A stretch of DNA of 51,391 bases, taken from positions 1 to 51,391 of the forward strand of contig JAZRMK010000052.1 in the NCBI GenBank assembly GCA_045647525.1, read 5' to 3'. Made by a program: the position numbers and the translations under genes. Position 1 is the stretch's first letter, and each line of letters starts with the position of its first letter. Shown piece after piece: positions 17,474 through 26,080 of this stretch. The stretch is from UMGS172 sp045647525. GTDB taxonomy: Bacteria > Bacillota > Clostridia > Oscillospirales > Acutalibacteraceae. The notes under the pieces were generated by a model. It had not been told where the DNA came from and did not search any database. It was given only the letters and a program-made list of their open reading frames with translations.

Positions 17474-17566
17474 AGAAAAGGGTGCTGGGAATCGACCTGG
17501 CTGAGATTGAGCGTGTTTCGCTCTGACCGTTATACCTGATTCGGATAATGCCGACGTAGGAATTTT
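17474..17566 (+). ncRNA. TPP riboswitch (THI element)
   Basis: Thiamine pyrophosphate-sensing leader. The conserved parts are present in order: GGGTGCTGGGAAT, CTGAGATTGAGC, a short variable stem, then ACCTGATTCGGATAATGCCG and CGTAGGAA. It precedes a terminator and the gene of a thiamine transporter, so high TPP should favour termination and shut off uptake (established mechanism for this class, applied here by inference). Confidence 0.95.
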
Positions 17567-17585
17567 TTCTTAGAATAAAATTTTT

Positions 17586-17616
17586 AGGTCCGCAGAGTAT
17601 CTGTGGACCTTTTTTT
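17586..17616 (+). terminator. Riboswitch-controlled terminator before thiT
   Basis: A 10-bp stem, AGGTCCGCAG (17586-17595) and CTGTGGACCT (17601-17610), with loop AGTAT, followed by a run of T. It lies 20 bases after the riboswitch core and 80 bases before thiT. Confidence 0.88.
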
Positions 17617-17697
17617 ATTTGCCTTTTCTGTGAGATTTGAATCAAGGCGGTTTTCTAAAAGCCGCAGCGTCTGATCGCGGCGCAGAAAGGATAAAAA

Positions 17698-18252
17698 ATG
17701 AAAAAAACACAAATTCAGAAGATGTGCGTCACAGCAGTTTTGCTGGCACTTGCAACGGTTTTAAGTCTTGTAAAACCGTTCACCCTCCCCTTTGGCGGTT
17801 CGGTAACGCTTCTTTCAATGCTCCCCGTTGTTATGATTCCGTTGATGTACGGAACGCGTTGGGGCATTGTGGGAGCATTTATCTACTCGCTCATCCAGTT
17901 GATGCTCGACATCGGTGCAGTTGTCGGTTGGGGGCTTACACCCACAGCACTCATCGGCACAATAACACTCGACTACATTCTGGCTTTCAGCGTTCTCGGT
18001 CTTGCAGGTGTGTTTAAAAAACATGGCATCATCGGCATTGCCGCGGGTGTTGTTACGGTACTTATCGGCAGGTTCCTGCTCCACTTCGTTTCGGGCGTTG
18101 TCATCTTTGCATCCATCGTTGACAAGTCCGCTTGGGCATATTCGCTCACCTACAACCTCTCGTATATGCTGCCCGAGTTTATAACAACAACCATAGCCGC
18201 TGTTATAATTTTCAAACTTCCTGCTATTAAAAACACTTTACAAATTAAATAA
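17698..18252 (+). CDS. thiT: Thiamine transporter ThiT, ECF S component
   Basis: ThiT is the membrane-embedded thiamine-binding subunit of an energy-coupling-factor transporter. It needs the shared EcfA1-A2-T module, which is not in this window. The 184-residue protein has six hydrophobic segments and the ThiT-like stretches LPFGGSVTLLSMLPVVMI, YGTRWGIVGAF and the late VVIFASIVDKSAWAYSLTYN containing the substrate-site Trp/Tyr. AAAGGA stands seven bases before the ATG. Placement directly behind a TPP riboswitch confirms the substrate. Confidence 0.95.
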   Translation: MKKTQIQKMCVTAVLLALATVLSLVKPFTLPFGGSVTLLSMLPVVMIPLMYGTRWGIVGAFIYSLIQLMLDIGAVVGWGLTPTALIGTITLDYILAFSVLGLAGVFKKHGIIGIAAGVVTVLIGRFLLHFVSGVVIFASIVDKSAWAYSLTYNLSYMLPEFITTTIAAVIIFKLPAIKNTLQIK

Positions 18253-18263
18253 TTTGACCAAAC

Positions 18264-18296
18264 AAAAGCACCCAAGGAAAATCCTTGGGTGCTTTT
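18264..18296. terminator. Bidirectional terminator between thiT and topB
   Basis: A perfect 15-bp stem (18264-18278 and 18282-18296) with a 3-base AAA loop and A/T runs on both sides, placed between two convergent genes. The last bases border the topB stop. Confidence 0.9.
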
Positions 18297-20393
18297 TTAA
18301 AACTCAAACACTGCTTTGTCTCCGTCAAGTTTAAGCGAAGCCGAAAAAGGCTTGCCCTGCTTTGAAATGAATCCGTTCAACTTCTGCGTTCTGCCCGTTT
18401 CGAGCAACTGTTTTGCGGCTGACAGCGGAATCACACGGTGACAAATTTCAATATTTACGCGGAACTTACAGCCCTCTTTATAGCCTTCGCAGCCGTAACC
18501 GTAACGTCCACGAATCACATTTTTACTGCACACGGGACAAACACCCACTATATCTCCCGCAACGCCGATCTCGGTATCATCCTCTGCCGCGCGTTGAGGC
18601 ACATTAAACACCTCGTCGATTTCGTTTCTGGCCAGTGTTACGCAGTCACCAACCGATATCTCGCCTCGATAGACACGCTTTAATGCACGGCCCAGGTGGG
18701 CTGTCTTTTCTTTTTCCATATTTATGCCTAAACGATCCAACGACTCGATAAAGAAAATTCCGCCGTCTAAAATATAATAACTGTTGTTTTTCAGCAGAAT
18801 ATAGCCCGAATCAATGGCGTTTTGAATAATACCTGTTCGCGTGGCTTCGGTGCCTATCTCAACACCCTCAAAAATGGCACGGTACTCGTCCATATCGTCC
18901 TGCGTTTCGGACTCTGCCGCCGCAGCTTTTATATCACGGTAAGGGTTTTTGAGAAAATTGTTAAGCGTTTCAACGGTGTAGTGTTTTGGCGGCGAAGTTT
19001 CCTTCTCCTTGGGTTTGAAATCGGTGCTGACTGTGTCCCCCACCTTTAAATCGGGCAGGACCTTGTCCTTTGAGGGTGGATCGTCGAACCTTGTCCAACC
19101 CTTTTCGAGAATTATCGTACCTTTTAAAGTAAACTCCTCGTATTCGCCCACTTTTACCTTGATCTCGGTCTTTTGAGCGACACACTCTTCCGAGCAGAAC
19201 ACAGCAACAAACCGACGGAAAACGGTTTGATAGACCTTGAACTCCTCATCTGAAAGCGCATCCTTTTTGGGAATCTTGAATGTCGGAGTGAGCGCACTGT
19301 GCGACTCTATCTTAGAATCGTCAAAAATCGTCTTTTTATCCTTGAATTCGACAGGATAACCTGCCTTTTTTACTCCATCTAATATCTTTTTATACTTGTC
19401 CTTTTCGGCGGTGGCAAGGTACTCCGAATTAGTACGCGGGTAGGTCAAATACCCGTCCTCATAAAGCTTTTGAACGATACGCAAAGAATCATCCATCGAC
19501 ATTTTATATTTTTTACCCAACACGTTTTGCAACTTCGACAACGAAAAAAGTTTGCCCGGATTCAGCTTATCCTTTTTCGAGGTGCGGTCGGTAACAACGG
19601 CCGGTGCCGCGTTGTAAAAGTCACAACACTTTTGAGCTTTTTCGAAATTTTCTTTGCGGTACTTTCTAGTACTTGTAAGTTCTATTTCCTGCCCGTCGGT
19701 CTCGCATTTGCTGACTATCGCATAATAGGTATCGGGCTTGAAGTTTTTTATTGCCATATCCCTATCGTAAATCGCCTTGACAATAGGCACTATAACCCTG
19801 CCGACACGAAGCAAAGCGCCCGCCTTTAAGGTGGCATACCGCGACAGATTTATACCGTAAAGCCAGTCCACATAGGTTCTTGAAAAACCTTCGTTTGCAA
19901 GAGAGTCGTATGTTTCCTGCTCCTGCATTTCCAAAAGCTGTTTTTGAACGGTTTCGGGCGTCTGGTCAGGCAACCAAAGACGACCTATCGGTTTTTGAGA
20001 TTTGAGCGCATTCATAATGCAAAGACGGATAATTATTTCTCCCTCGCGATCCGCGTCTCCCGCATTAACGATTCTTTCGACATCATCACGGTTGCAGAGT
20101 GACTCGATTATCGAAAACTGCCTTGCAACACCTGAATCAACTGTGCGTTCCTTACCGCGTGTGCGAAGTTTGTAAAGAAATTTTTCGGGGTAAAACGGCA
20201 GTCCTTGCAACGACCATTTCGCCTCGTGATCGCCCGTATAATCCTCTATATCATAAAGCTGAAAAAGGTGGCCCAAAGCCCAACTGACAAGGTATCCGTT
20301 GCCCTCAAAATAGCCGTCTCTTTTTTGCATTTTGCCAATGCCGGCACAAATATTTCTCGCCAGACTCGGCTTTTCGGCAATTATCAGTATCAC
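18297..20393 (-). CDS. topB: DNA topoisomerase III
   Basis: A type IA topoisomerase that passes single strands and resolves recombination and replication intermediates. From the GTG at 20391-20393 it has 698 residues. It has the Toprim start ILIIAEKPSLARNI with the acidic motif NAGDADREGEII. The active-site Tyr sits in DGYLTYPRTNSEYLA, the region EATRTGII is present, and a C-terminal Cys-containing zinc-like element (CPVCSKNVIRGRYGYGCEGY) matches topoisomerase III of Firmicutes. A GTG three codons upstream overlaps AGGAGG and is less likely. Chromosomal topB can also be a plasmid or ICE relic, but nothing mobile is seen around it. Confidence 0.94.
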   Translation of the reverse strand: MILIIAEKPSLARNICAGIGKMQKRDGYFEGNGYLVSWALGHLFQLYDIEDYTGDHEAKWSLQGLPFYPEKFLYKLRTRGKERTVDSGVARQFSIIESLCNRDDVERIVNAGDADREGEIIIRLCIMNALKSQKPIGRLWLPDQTPETVQKQLLEMQEQETYDSLANEGFSRTYVDWLYGINLSRYATLKAGALLRVGRVIVPIVKAIYDRDMAIKNFKPDTYYAIVSKCETDGQEIELTSTRKYRKENFEKAQKCCDFYNAAPAVVTDRTSKKDKLNPGKLFSLSKLQNVLGKKYKMSMDDSLRIVQKLYEDGYLTYPRTNSEYLATAEKDKYKKILDGVKKAGYPVEFKDKKTIFDDSKIESHSALTPTFKIPKKDALSDEEFKVYQTVFRRFVAVFCSEECVAQKTEIKVKVGEYEEFTLKGTIILEKGWTRFDDPPSKDKVLPDLKVGDTVSTDFKPKEKETSPPKHYTVETLNNFLKNPYRDIKAAAAESETQDDMDEYRAIFEGVEIGTEATRTGIIQNAIDSGYILLKNNSYYILDGGIFFIESLDRLGINMEKEKTAHLGRALKRVYRGEISVGDCVTLARNEIDEVFNVPQRAAEDDTEIGVAGDIVGVCPVCSKNVIRGRYGYGCEGYKEGCKFRVNIEICHRVIPLSAAKQLLETGRTQKLNGFISKQGKPFSASLKLDGDKAVFEF

Positions 20394-20428
20394 TTTGGTC
20401 ACCCTCCTTTTAACAATAGTTCGTTTAA

Positions 20429-20457
20429 ACTATAACATATATTGCTAACGTTTACAA
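20429..20457 (-). promoter_or_regulatory. Promoter of topB
   Basis: Minus-strand TTGTAA (20452-20457) and TATAGT (20429-20434), 17 bases apart. Confidence 0.6.
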
Positions 20458-20586
20458 GCGCGTTTGTCTTTTCCTGCCCCTACCGTCTGTATCATTTTGA
20501 ACAACGACACTGTGGGTAGTAAGTTACAACAACACTCAATACCCAAATCGGTCGAAAAAGCCAATATAATGTGACCTTGAATTTCC

Positions 20587-20615
20587 TTGACAAAACGGGA
20601 ATAATGATATATAAT
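20587..20615 (+). promoter_or_regulatory. Promoter of the gatCAB-aspS2 operon
   Basis: Perfect TTGACA (20587-20592) and TATAAT (20610-20615), 17 bases apart, just upstream of the T-box leader. Confidence 0.88.
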
Positions 20616-20624
20616 GTACCCAAT

Positions 20625-20877
20625 TAAAGATGTTGATGAGAAGAGTAGCCGTAAAAAGCTTTCAGAGAGCCGTTGTTTTGGTGCGAAACGGTAGGTGTAT
20701 TTGCGGTGAAAAACAACTCGGAGTCGGCGGAAGAACGGGTTTGCCTTATTAGAACCGCACGTTTGATAATCGTTACCTTATCTTAAAGAGTGAGTCTTTA
20801 TTTTAGGACTAATTTGGGTGGTACCACGGAAGTCGTCTTTCGTCCCTTATTTCAAGGGAGAGACGGCTTTATTTTTT
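20625..20877 (+). ncRNA. T-box leader, probable asparagine specifier (AAC)
   Basis: A tRNA-sensing leader. Stem I parts are visible (GAGAAGAGTA, CTTTCAGAGAGCCG, TGGTGCGA), then GTGAAAAACAACTCGGAG where the specifier loop lies. The conserved T-box TTTGGGTGGTACCACGG is at about 20812-20829 and a terminator at 20831-20877 has a GTCGTCT/AGACGGC stem with T run. In the specifier loop AAC (Asn) can be read at 20713-20715, and again at 20716-20718. Asp (GAC) is not available. Uncharged tRNA-Asn should therefore induce the operon. The exact specifier register is read by eye and needs folding to confirm. Confidence 0.92.
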
Positions 20878-20896
20878 TATGTAAGGAGATTGGACA

Positions 20897-21184
20897 ATGC
20901 TTATCACAAAAGAACTCGTTGAATATGTAGCACAACTGTCACGTATTAAACTTGACGAGCAGCAGACCGAAAAGATGGAAAAAGAGCTTGGTGCCATTGT
21001 TGAGTATATGGAAGTTCTCAACAAGCTTGACACCGACGGTGTTGAGCCGTTATCACACGTTTTCAATATCACTAACGTTATGCGTGAGGACAACGTCGTT
21101 GAGTCTTATGACCGCGCCGAAATCCTAAAAAACGCGCCCGACCACACCGACGAAACCTTCGTCGTGCCCAAGACCGTAGAATAA
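20897..21184 (+). CDS. gatC: Asp-tRNA(Asn)/Glu-tRNA(Gln) amidotransferase subunit C
   Basis: GatC is the small stabilising subunit of the GatCAB amidotransferase. The 95-residue protein begins ITKELVEYVAQLSRIKLDEQQ, a typical GatC N-terminus, and contains VEPLSHVFNITNVMREDNV, the segment that wraps around GatA. AAGGAG lies nine bases before the ATG. It is the first gene behind the T-box and is followed after 13 bases by gatA. Confidence 0.95.
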   Translation: MLITKELVEYVAQLSRIKLDEQQTEKMEKELGAIVEYMEVLNKLDTDGVEPLSHVFNITNVMREDNVVESYDRAEILKNAPDHTDETFVVPKTVE

Positions 21185-21197
21185 GGAGGATTCAGTT

Positions 21198-22664
21198 ATG
21201 GATATTTTAAATATGACTGCCCTCGAAATCGGCAAGGCTATAAAAGAGGGAGAACTTACATCGGTTGAAGCCACAAAGGCTGTGCTCAACGCCGCTAAAT
21301 CAACCGATGAAAAAATCAACGCATATATCACCATCTGCGAAGAAGAGGCTCTGGCAAAAGCCGCCGAGGTTGATGAGAAAATCAAATCAGGCGAACTGAC
21401 AGGTGCTTTAGCAGGTGTGCCTATCGCAATTAAGGACAACATCTGTACCAAGGGTGTAAAGACTTCTTGTGCATCCAAAATTTTGGGTGACTTCGCACCG
21501 GTTTACAACGCAACTGTTATTGAAAAATTGGAAGCAGAGGGTGCTGTTGTTGTCGGTAAACTCAATATGGACGAATTTGCAATGGGAAGCACCAGCGAGA
21601 CTTCCTACTACGGCGCAACCAAGAATCCTTGGGATCTAAGTAAAGTTCCCGGCGGTTCTTCGGGCGGTGCTGCCGCATCTGTTGCCGCAAAAGAGGCTAT
21701 TTGCTCTCTCGGTTCCGATACAGGTGGCAGTATCCGTCAGCCTGCCGCCTACTGCGGTGTTACAGGCTTTAAGCCCACATACGGCACCGTTTCGCGTTTC
21801 GGTCTTATTGCTTATGCTTCTTCACTCGACCAGATAGGTCCCGTAGCAAAGGACGTTGCTGACTGTGCCGCAATTATGGATGTTATAAGCGGCAAGGATA
21901 AATTCGACGGAACCTCACTCGACATTGATTATCCTGAATATCTGAAATCCTTGAACGGTGATGTTAAGGGTCTTAAAATCGGTATTCCTACCGAATGCTT
22001 TGAGACCGAAGGCTTAGACCCCGAAGTTTCCGCAAAGGTCAAAGCAGTTGCCGAAACATTAAAGGCACAGGGTGCAATAGTTGAGGAAGTGAGTCTGCCT
22101 TTCCTCGATTACGTTATTCCTGCATACTATATCATTGCAGCCGCTGAGGCAAGTTCCAACCTTTCCCGTTTTGACGGTGTAAAGTACGGTTTCAGAGCCA
22201 AGGACTACGACGGCCTTGTTGACCTTTACAACGCAACCAGAAGCGAAGGCTTCGGTGACGAGGTCAAAAAGAGAATCCTTTTGGGCACCTTTGTTCTTTC
22301 CAGCGGATATTATGACGCCTACTATCGCAAGGCGCTTAAAGTAAAAGCGGTTATAAAGCAGAAGTTTGATGAACTGTTCGCAAAATACGATTGCATCATC
22401 TGCCCCGTTGCTCCGTCTACCGCACCCGAATTGGGCAAGAGCCTTTCCGACCCCTTGAAGATGTACCTTTCGGACATCTTTACCGTTTCGGTCAACATCG
22501 CAGGTTTGCCCGGTTTGTCGGTACCTTGCGGTTTTGACAAACAGGGAATGCCCATCGGCGCACAGATTATCGGTGCAACTTTGAGCGATGCTAAAATTCT
22601 CAACATCGGTTATGCTTACCAGCAGGCAACCGAGTTCCACAAAAGTTTTCCGGAGGTGAAGTGA
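21198..22664 (+). CDS. gatA: Asp-tRNA(Asn)/Glu-tRNA(Gln) amidotransferase subunit A
   Basis: GatA is the amidase that frees ammonia from glutamine or asparagine for transfer to the misacylated tRNA. The 488-residue protein carries the amidase signature: Lys in PIAIKDNICTKG, the GGSSGGAAASVA segment and GSDTGGSIRQPAAYCG with the catalytic serines. Length is normal. AAGGAGG precedes the ATG. The stop (TGA at 22662-22664) is one base from the gatB start, so the subunits are translated in step. Confidence 0.97.
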   Translation: MDILNMTALEIGKAIKEGELTSVEATKAVLNAAKSTDEKINAYITICEEEALAKAAEVDEKIKSGELTGALAGVPIAIKDNICTKGVKTSCASKILGDFAPVYNATVIEKLEAEGAVVVGKLNMDEFAMGSTSETSYYGATKNPWDLSKVPGGSSGGAAASVAAKEAICSLGSDTGGSIRQPAAYCGVTGFKPTYGTVSRFGLIAYASSLDQIGPVAKDVADCAAIMDVISGKDKFDGTSLDIDYPEYLKSLNGDVKGLKIGIPTECFETEGLDPEVSAKVKAVAETLKAQGAIVEEVSLPFLDYVIPAYYIIAAAEASSNLSRFDGVKYGFRAKDYDGLVDLYNATRSEGFGDEVKKRILLGTFVLSSGYYDAYYRKALKVKAVIKQKFDELFAKYDCIICPVAPSTAPELGKSLSDPLKMYLSDIFTVSVNIAGLPGLSVPCGFDKQGMPIGAQIIGATLSDAKILNIGYAYQQATEFHKSFPEVK

Positions 22665-22665
22665 G

Positions 22666-24108
22666 ATGGAATGGGAAATAGTAATGGGACTTGAAGTCCA
22701 CGTTGAATTAGCCACCAAAACCAAGATTTTCTGCTCCTGCACCACCGAATTCGGCGGCGCACCCAATACTCACTGCTGCCCCGTTTGTACCGGTATGCCG
22801 GGAACCCTGCCCGTTCTTAACAAAAAGGTTCTCGAATACGCCGTAAAGGCCGGTCTTGCGTTGAATTGCAATATCACAAGATACAACAAGTTCGACAGAA
22901 AGAACTATTTTTACCCCGACCTTCCCAAAGCTTACCAGATTTCACAGCTTTATCTTCCCTTTGCCCGCGACGGTCACGTTGACCTTATAACCAAAAGTGG
23001 CAAGGAAAAGACCGTAAGGATACACGAGATCCACATGGAAGAGGACGCAGGTAAGCTCATTCACTCGGCATTCGGCGACGCAACCTTCCCCGACTACAAC
23101 CGTTGTGGCGTTCCGCTTATCGAAATTGTTTCCGAACCCGATTTCAGAACCTCGGAAGAGGTTATTGCATATCTCGAAAAATTGAAGACGACCTTCGAAT
23201 ACCTCGGTATTTCCGACTGCAAGATGCAGGAAGGTTCTATGCGTGCCGACGTTAACATTTCGGTAAGACCCAAGGGCAGCGAAGAATTCGGCACCCGTAC
23301 CGAGATGAAGAACATCAACTCCTTCAAGGCTATCGAACGCGCTATTGCTTTTGAATCTGCCCGTCAGATAGACGCCATTGAAAAGGGCGAAAAGATCGTT
23401 CAGGAAACACGCCGTTGGGACGACAACAAGGGCAAGACCTTTGCAATGCGTTCCAAGGAAAATGCGCAGGACTACCGCTACTTCCCCGAACCCGATATCC
23501 CGCCCATCTCCATTGAAGAGGAGACCATCAAGGAATACAACGACTCGATGCCTGAGTTTGCAGGCGAAAAGGTTATCCGTTACGGCGAAGAATTCGGTAT
23601 TGCCAAGGCTGATGCCGAAATTATTGCAGGCTCTAAATACCTTGCAAAGCTTTTCGAGGAAACCGTTGCAATTTGCAAAAATCCCAAAGAAGTACGTTAC
23701 TGGATTATGATGCAGATTATGTACTTTATGAACGAGCGCGGCGTTGCCCCCGAGGACATTACACTCTCTGCCGAAAAATTTGCACAGTTCGTTAACATCG
23801 TTGCAGCCGACCGCATCAACAAGCAGACCGGTAAAACTGTTTTCGAGGCTATGTTCTTCGGTGATGACAGTTTTGATGTTGAACAGTATATCAAGGATAA
23901 CGGCTTGGAGCAGGTTGACGACAGTGAGGCTATCCGAGATGCTGTTAAGGCTGTATTTGAGGCCAACCCCAACACCGTTGAACAGTACAAAGCAGGTCAG
24001 ACCAAGGTTGTCGGCTTCTTTGTAGGCCAGGTTATGAAGCAGATGCGCGGTAAAGCAAAACCCGACACTGTAAACAAAATAGTAGCCGAAGAGCTTGCCA
24101 AACTTTAA
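22666..24108 (+). CDS. gatB: Asp-tRNA(Asn)/Glu-tRNA(Gln) amidotransferase subunit B
   Basis: GatB is the kinase subunit that binds the misacylated tRNA and activates the carboxyl group with ATP. The 480-residue protein begins WEIVMGLEVHVELATKTK. It has the zinc-ligand Cys residues in FCSCTTEFGG and HCCPVCTG, the motif MEEDAGKL with RCGVPLIEIVSEPD, and the C-terminal YqeY-like helical tail. GGAGGTGA, ending in the gatA stop, is the ribosome-binding site. It is followed by aspS2 after 17 bases. Confidence 0.97.
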   Translation: MEWEIVMGLEVHVELATKTKIFCSCTTEFGGAPNTHCCPVCTGMPGTLPVLNKKVLEYAVKAGLALNCNITRYNKFDRKNYFYPDLPKAYQISQLYLPFARDGHVDLITKSGKEKTVRIHEIHMEEDAGKLIHSAFGDATFPDYNRCGVPLIEIVSEPDFRTSEEVIAYLEKLKTTFEYLGISDCKMQEGSMRADVNISVRPKGSEEFGTRTEMKNINSFKAIERAIAFESARQIDAIEKGEKIVQETRRWDDNKGKTFAMRSKENAQDYRYFPEPDIPPISIEEETIKEYNDSMPEFAGEKVIRYGEEFGIAKADAEIIAGSKYLAKLFEETVAICKNPKEVRYWIMMQIMYFMNERGVAPEDITLSAEKFAQFVNIVAADRINKQTGKTVFEAMFFGDDSFDVEQYIKDNGLEQVDDSEAIRDAVKAVFEANPNTVEQYKAGQTKVVGFFVGQVMKQMRGKAKPDTVNKIVAEELAKL

Positions 24109-24125
24109 TAAAGGAGTAATGAAAA

Positions 24126-25499
24126 ATGGAATTTATCAACACCGAAAAAAGAATTGACACTTCCGATATTTCCTATGTTATTGACGGATTTAAAAACGGC
24201 ACCATAAAAGACGGTGACAAGGTTTCCGTCAAAGGCACCTTGCACAGAATCAAGGAGATGAGCGGTTTCGCATTCGTTATTCTCCGTACCGCACGTATGA
24301 CCTTCCAGTGCATCTGGGAGGAAGGCAAGTCCGACTGCGATATCAAAGATTTCTCGGTTGAGGAGTGCGTTACCGTTGACGGTACCCTCATCGTTGAGGA
24401 AAGAAGCCGTTTGGGATTCGATATCCGTATCGACAAAATGGTTAGAATTTCGGGTCGCGCAGAACAGCCCCCCGTTGAGATAGGTAACGACCGCAAGATC
24501 GACAAACTCAACCTCAACACCCTTCTTGACAACCGTGTAATTTCACTCCGCAACCCCAAGGTTCGCGCAATTTTGAAGGTTGCCGACGGCGTTATGTATG
24601 CATTCAGAAACTTCCTTCGTCAAGAGGGCTTCACCGAATTCGTACCGCCCAAGATGGTTACAGCAGGTGCAGAAGGCGGTGCCGATATGTTTGAGGTTGA
24701 CTACTTCGGCCAGAAGGCATACCTCAACCAGAGCCCCCAGACCTACAAGCAGATTATGGTTGGCGTTTTCCAGAAAGTTTTCACCATCGGACCCGTTTTC
24801 CGTGCAGAAAAATACAGCACCAACCGTCATATAAACGAGTTTCAGGGTATGGACTTGGAAATGGGATTCATTGACTCTTTTGAAGATTTGATGGAACTTG
24901 AAGCAAGAATGTTCCAGTATATGTTTAAGGTTCTCAACGAAGAATATTCCGCAGAACTTGAAATGTACTTGGGCAAAGACGCACGACTTCCGGAACTCAC
25001 CTGCTTCCCAAAGGTTAAGTTTATGGAAGCCAAGCAATTGTTCGCTGATGCACATCCCGGTGAACAGGGCAAGCGTGCTCTTTTAGAGCCCGACTTTGCT
25101 CCCGAAGAGGAAAAGTGGCTCGGCGAGTACTTCCTTAAAGAGTATAACGCCCCCATCGTTTTCATCACTCATTATCCCACCGTTAAGCGTCCCTTCTATA
25201 CTATGGAGGACCCCGCAGATCCTAAGTTTACACTTTCGTTCGATATGCTTCTTAACGGTCTTGAAGTCACCACCGGCGGTCAGCGTATCCACGATTACAA
25301 AGCACAGGTTGCCAAAATGGAAAAGAGAGGCATGGATATCGCCGACTTCGAGGACTACCTCACAATGCACAAGTACGGTATGCCCCCTCACGGCGGTATG
25401 GGTCTTGGACTTGAAAGAATCGTTCAGAACATTCTTGGTCTTGACAACATTAAGCAGGCTACTGCATTCCCCCGCGACCGCGACAGGATCCGTCCGTAA
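24126..25499 (+). CDS. aspS: Archaeal-type, probably nondiscriminating aspartyl-tRNA synthetase
   Basis: A class IIb aminoacyl-tRNA synthetase of 457 residues. It has an N-terminal OB-fold (KVSVKGTLHRIKEM), motif 2 (FRAEKYSTNRHINEFQGMDLE) and motif 3 (GMGLGLERIVQNILG), and ends AFPRDRDRIRP. That ending and the lack of the bacterial GAD insertion match archaeal-type AspRS (AspS2) rather than bacterial AspRS of about 590 residues. AsnRS is the main alternative. The immediate gatCAB context and the Asn T-box favour a nondiscriminating AspRS that makes Asp-tRNA(Asn) for amidation. A residue-level check of the anticodon-binding pocket would be needed to settle this. Start supported by AAGGAG. Confidence 0.85.
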   Translation: MEFINTEKRIDTSDISYVIDGFKNGTIKDGDKVSVKGTLHRIKEMSGFAFVILRTARMTFQCIWEEGKSDCDIKDFSVEECVTVDGTLIVEERSRLGFDIRIDKMVRISGRAEQPPVEIGNDRKIDKLNLNTLLDNRVISLRNPKVRAILKVADGVMYAFRNFLRQEGFTEFVPPKMVTAGAEGGADMFEVDYFGQKAYLNQSPQTYKQIMVGVFQKVFTIGPVFRAEKYSTNRHINEFQGMDLEMGFIDSFEDLMELEARMFQYMFKVLNEEYSAELEMYLGKDARLPELTCFPKVKFMEAKQLFADAHPGEQGKRALLEPDFAPEEEKWLGEYFLKEYNAPIVFITHYPTVKRPFYTMEDPADPKFTLSFDMLLNGLEVTTGGQRIHDYKAQVAKMEKRGMDIADFEDYLTMHKYGMPPHGGMGLGLERIVQNILGLDNIKQATAFPRDRDRIRP

Positions 25500-25505
25500 G
25501 TTACT

Positions 25506-25547
25506 CACCCCCGACCTCTCTCAAAGAGCACGGTCGGGGGTGTTTTT
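25506..25547 (+). terminator. Terminator of the gatCAB-aspS2 operon
   Basis: An 11-bp stem, CACCCCCGACC (25506-25516) and GGTCGGGGGTG (25532-25542), followed by five T. The last bases overlap the stop of the convergent SLOG-like gene. Confidence 0.9.
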
Positions 25548-25968
25548 ATATGTTAACAACCACTTTTTCTTTCTTTTTTGCAAGAGAATAAAACTTGTAA
25601 GCACCTCCGTAAAACCGATGGACATAAGATATAACATATTCGGATTTAGATAGCATCCAATGATTTCTTCTGTCTGTGAAAAATCTTGGCGGTGTTGTTT
25701 CAATTGCCTCCGGTAATATGGTTTCTAATCCTAAATCTTCTAACTTTTGCGTGGGAAGTCGGTCTAACACTATCATACAATTTAAATGACCATATTTTTG
25801 TTTCATTTCTTTTAAACAATTTATAGTCAAAAAATCAAAGTTTCCGTTACACCCTACATAAAACTCGGAAACATCTTCATTTATAATTAGATTTTCTATT
25901 TCTTTAAGCAACTGCGGTCGTATATTATGCGGACAATCTCTGTGTCCAAAAAAAGTACAAGTTTTCAT
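25546..25968 (-). CDS. SLOG-domain protein (DUF1273/YpsA-like)
   Basis: A 140-residue protein starting MKTCTFFGHRDCP, the nucleotide-binding beginning seen in YpsA/DUF1273 members of the SLOG superfamily. It continues with FYVGCNGNFDFLTINCLKEMK and VISYVHRFYGGAYKFYSLAKK, a family-typical end. SLOG domains bind nucleotide or nucleotide-derived ligands; the role of this stand-alone form is unknown. AGGAGT stands eight bases before the ATG at 25966-25968. It is divergent from an XRE regulator across a 112-base region holding two inverted repeats. Confidence 0.8.
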   Translation of the reverse strand: MKTCTFFGHRDCPHNIRPQLLKEIENLIINEDVSEFYVGCNGNFDFLTINCLKEMKQKYGHLNCMIVLDRLPTQKLEDLGLETILPEAIETTPPRFFTDRRNHWMLSKSEYVISYVHRFYGGAYKFYSLAKKKEKVVVNI

Positions 25969-25982
25969 AGATTTTACTCCTA

Positions 25983-26002
25983 ATAGGCGATACATCGCCT
26001 AT
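25983..26002. promoter_or_regulatory. Perfect inverted repeat at the SLOG gene promoter, likely operator
   Basis: ATAGGCGA-TACA-TCGCCTAT is a perfect 8-8 inverted repeat with a 4-base centre. It sits 14 bases upstream of the SLOG start codon, where a repressor would block transcription. The adjacent divergent XRE regulator is the obvious candidate binder (inference). Confidence 0.55.
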
Positions 26003-26040
26003 ATAGTATCACACGTTGCCTACTTTTTGCAACAAAAAAT

Positions 26041-26063
26041 CATATTCTAATATTAAGAATATG
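26041..26063. promoter_or_regulatory. Inverted repeat at the XRE gene promoter, possible autoregulatory site
   Basis: Arms CATATTCT and AGAATATG around a 7-base A+T centre, lying 17 bases before the preferred start of the XRE gene and overlapping a possible -10 (TAATAT). It differs in sequence from the neighbouring repeat at 25983-26002, so the two may not share a binder. Confidence 0.4.
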
Positions 26064-26080
26064 ATTGGAGCGTGTTTAAA

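Noticed and set aside
18297..20393. topB as a marker of an integrated conjugative element
   Set aside because: No relaxase, type IV secretion or integrase gene is nearby, and the neighbours are housekeeping genes.
22059..22766. Minus-strand frame of 235 codons
   Set aside because: It is antisense to gatA and the start of gatB; no motif is visible.
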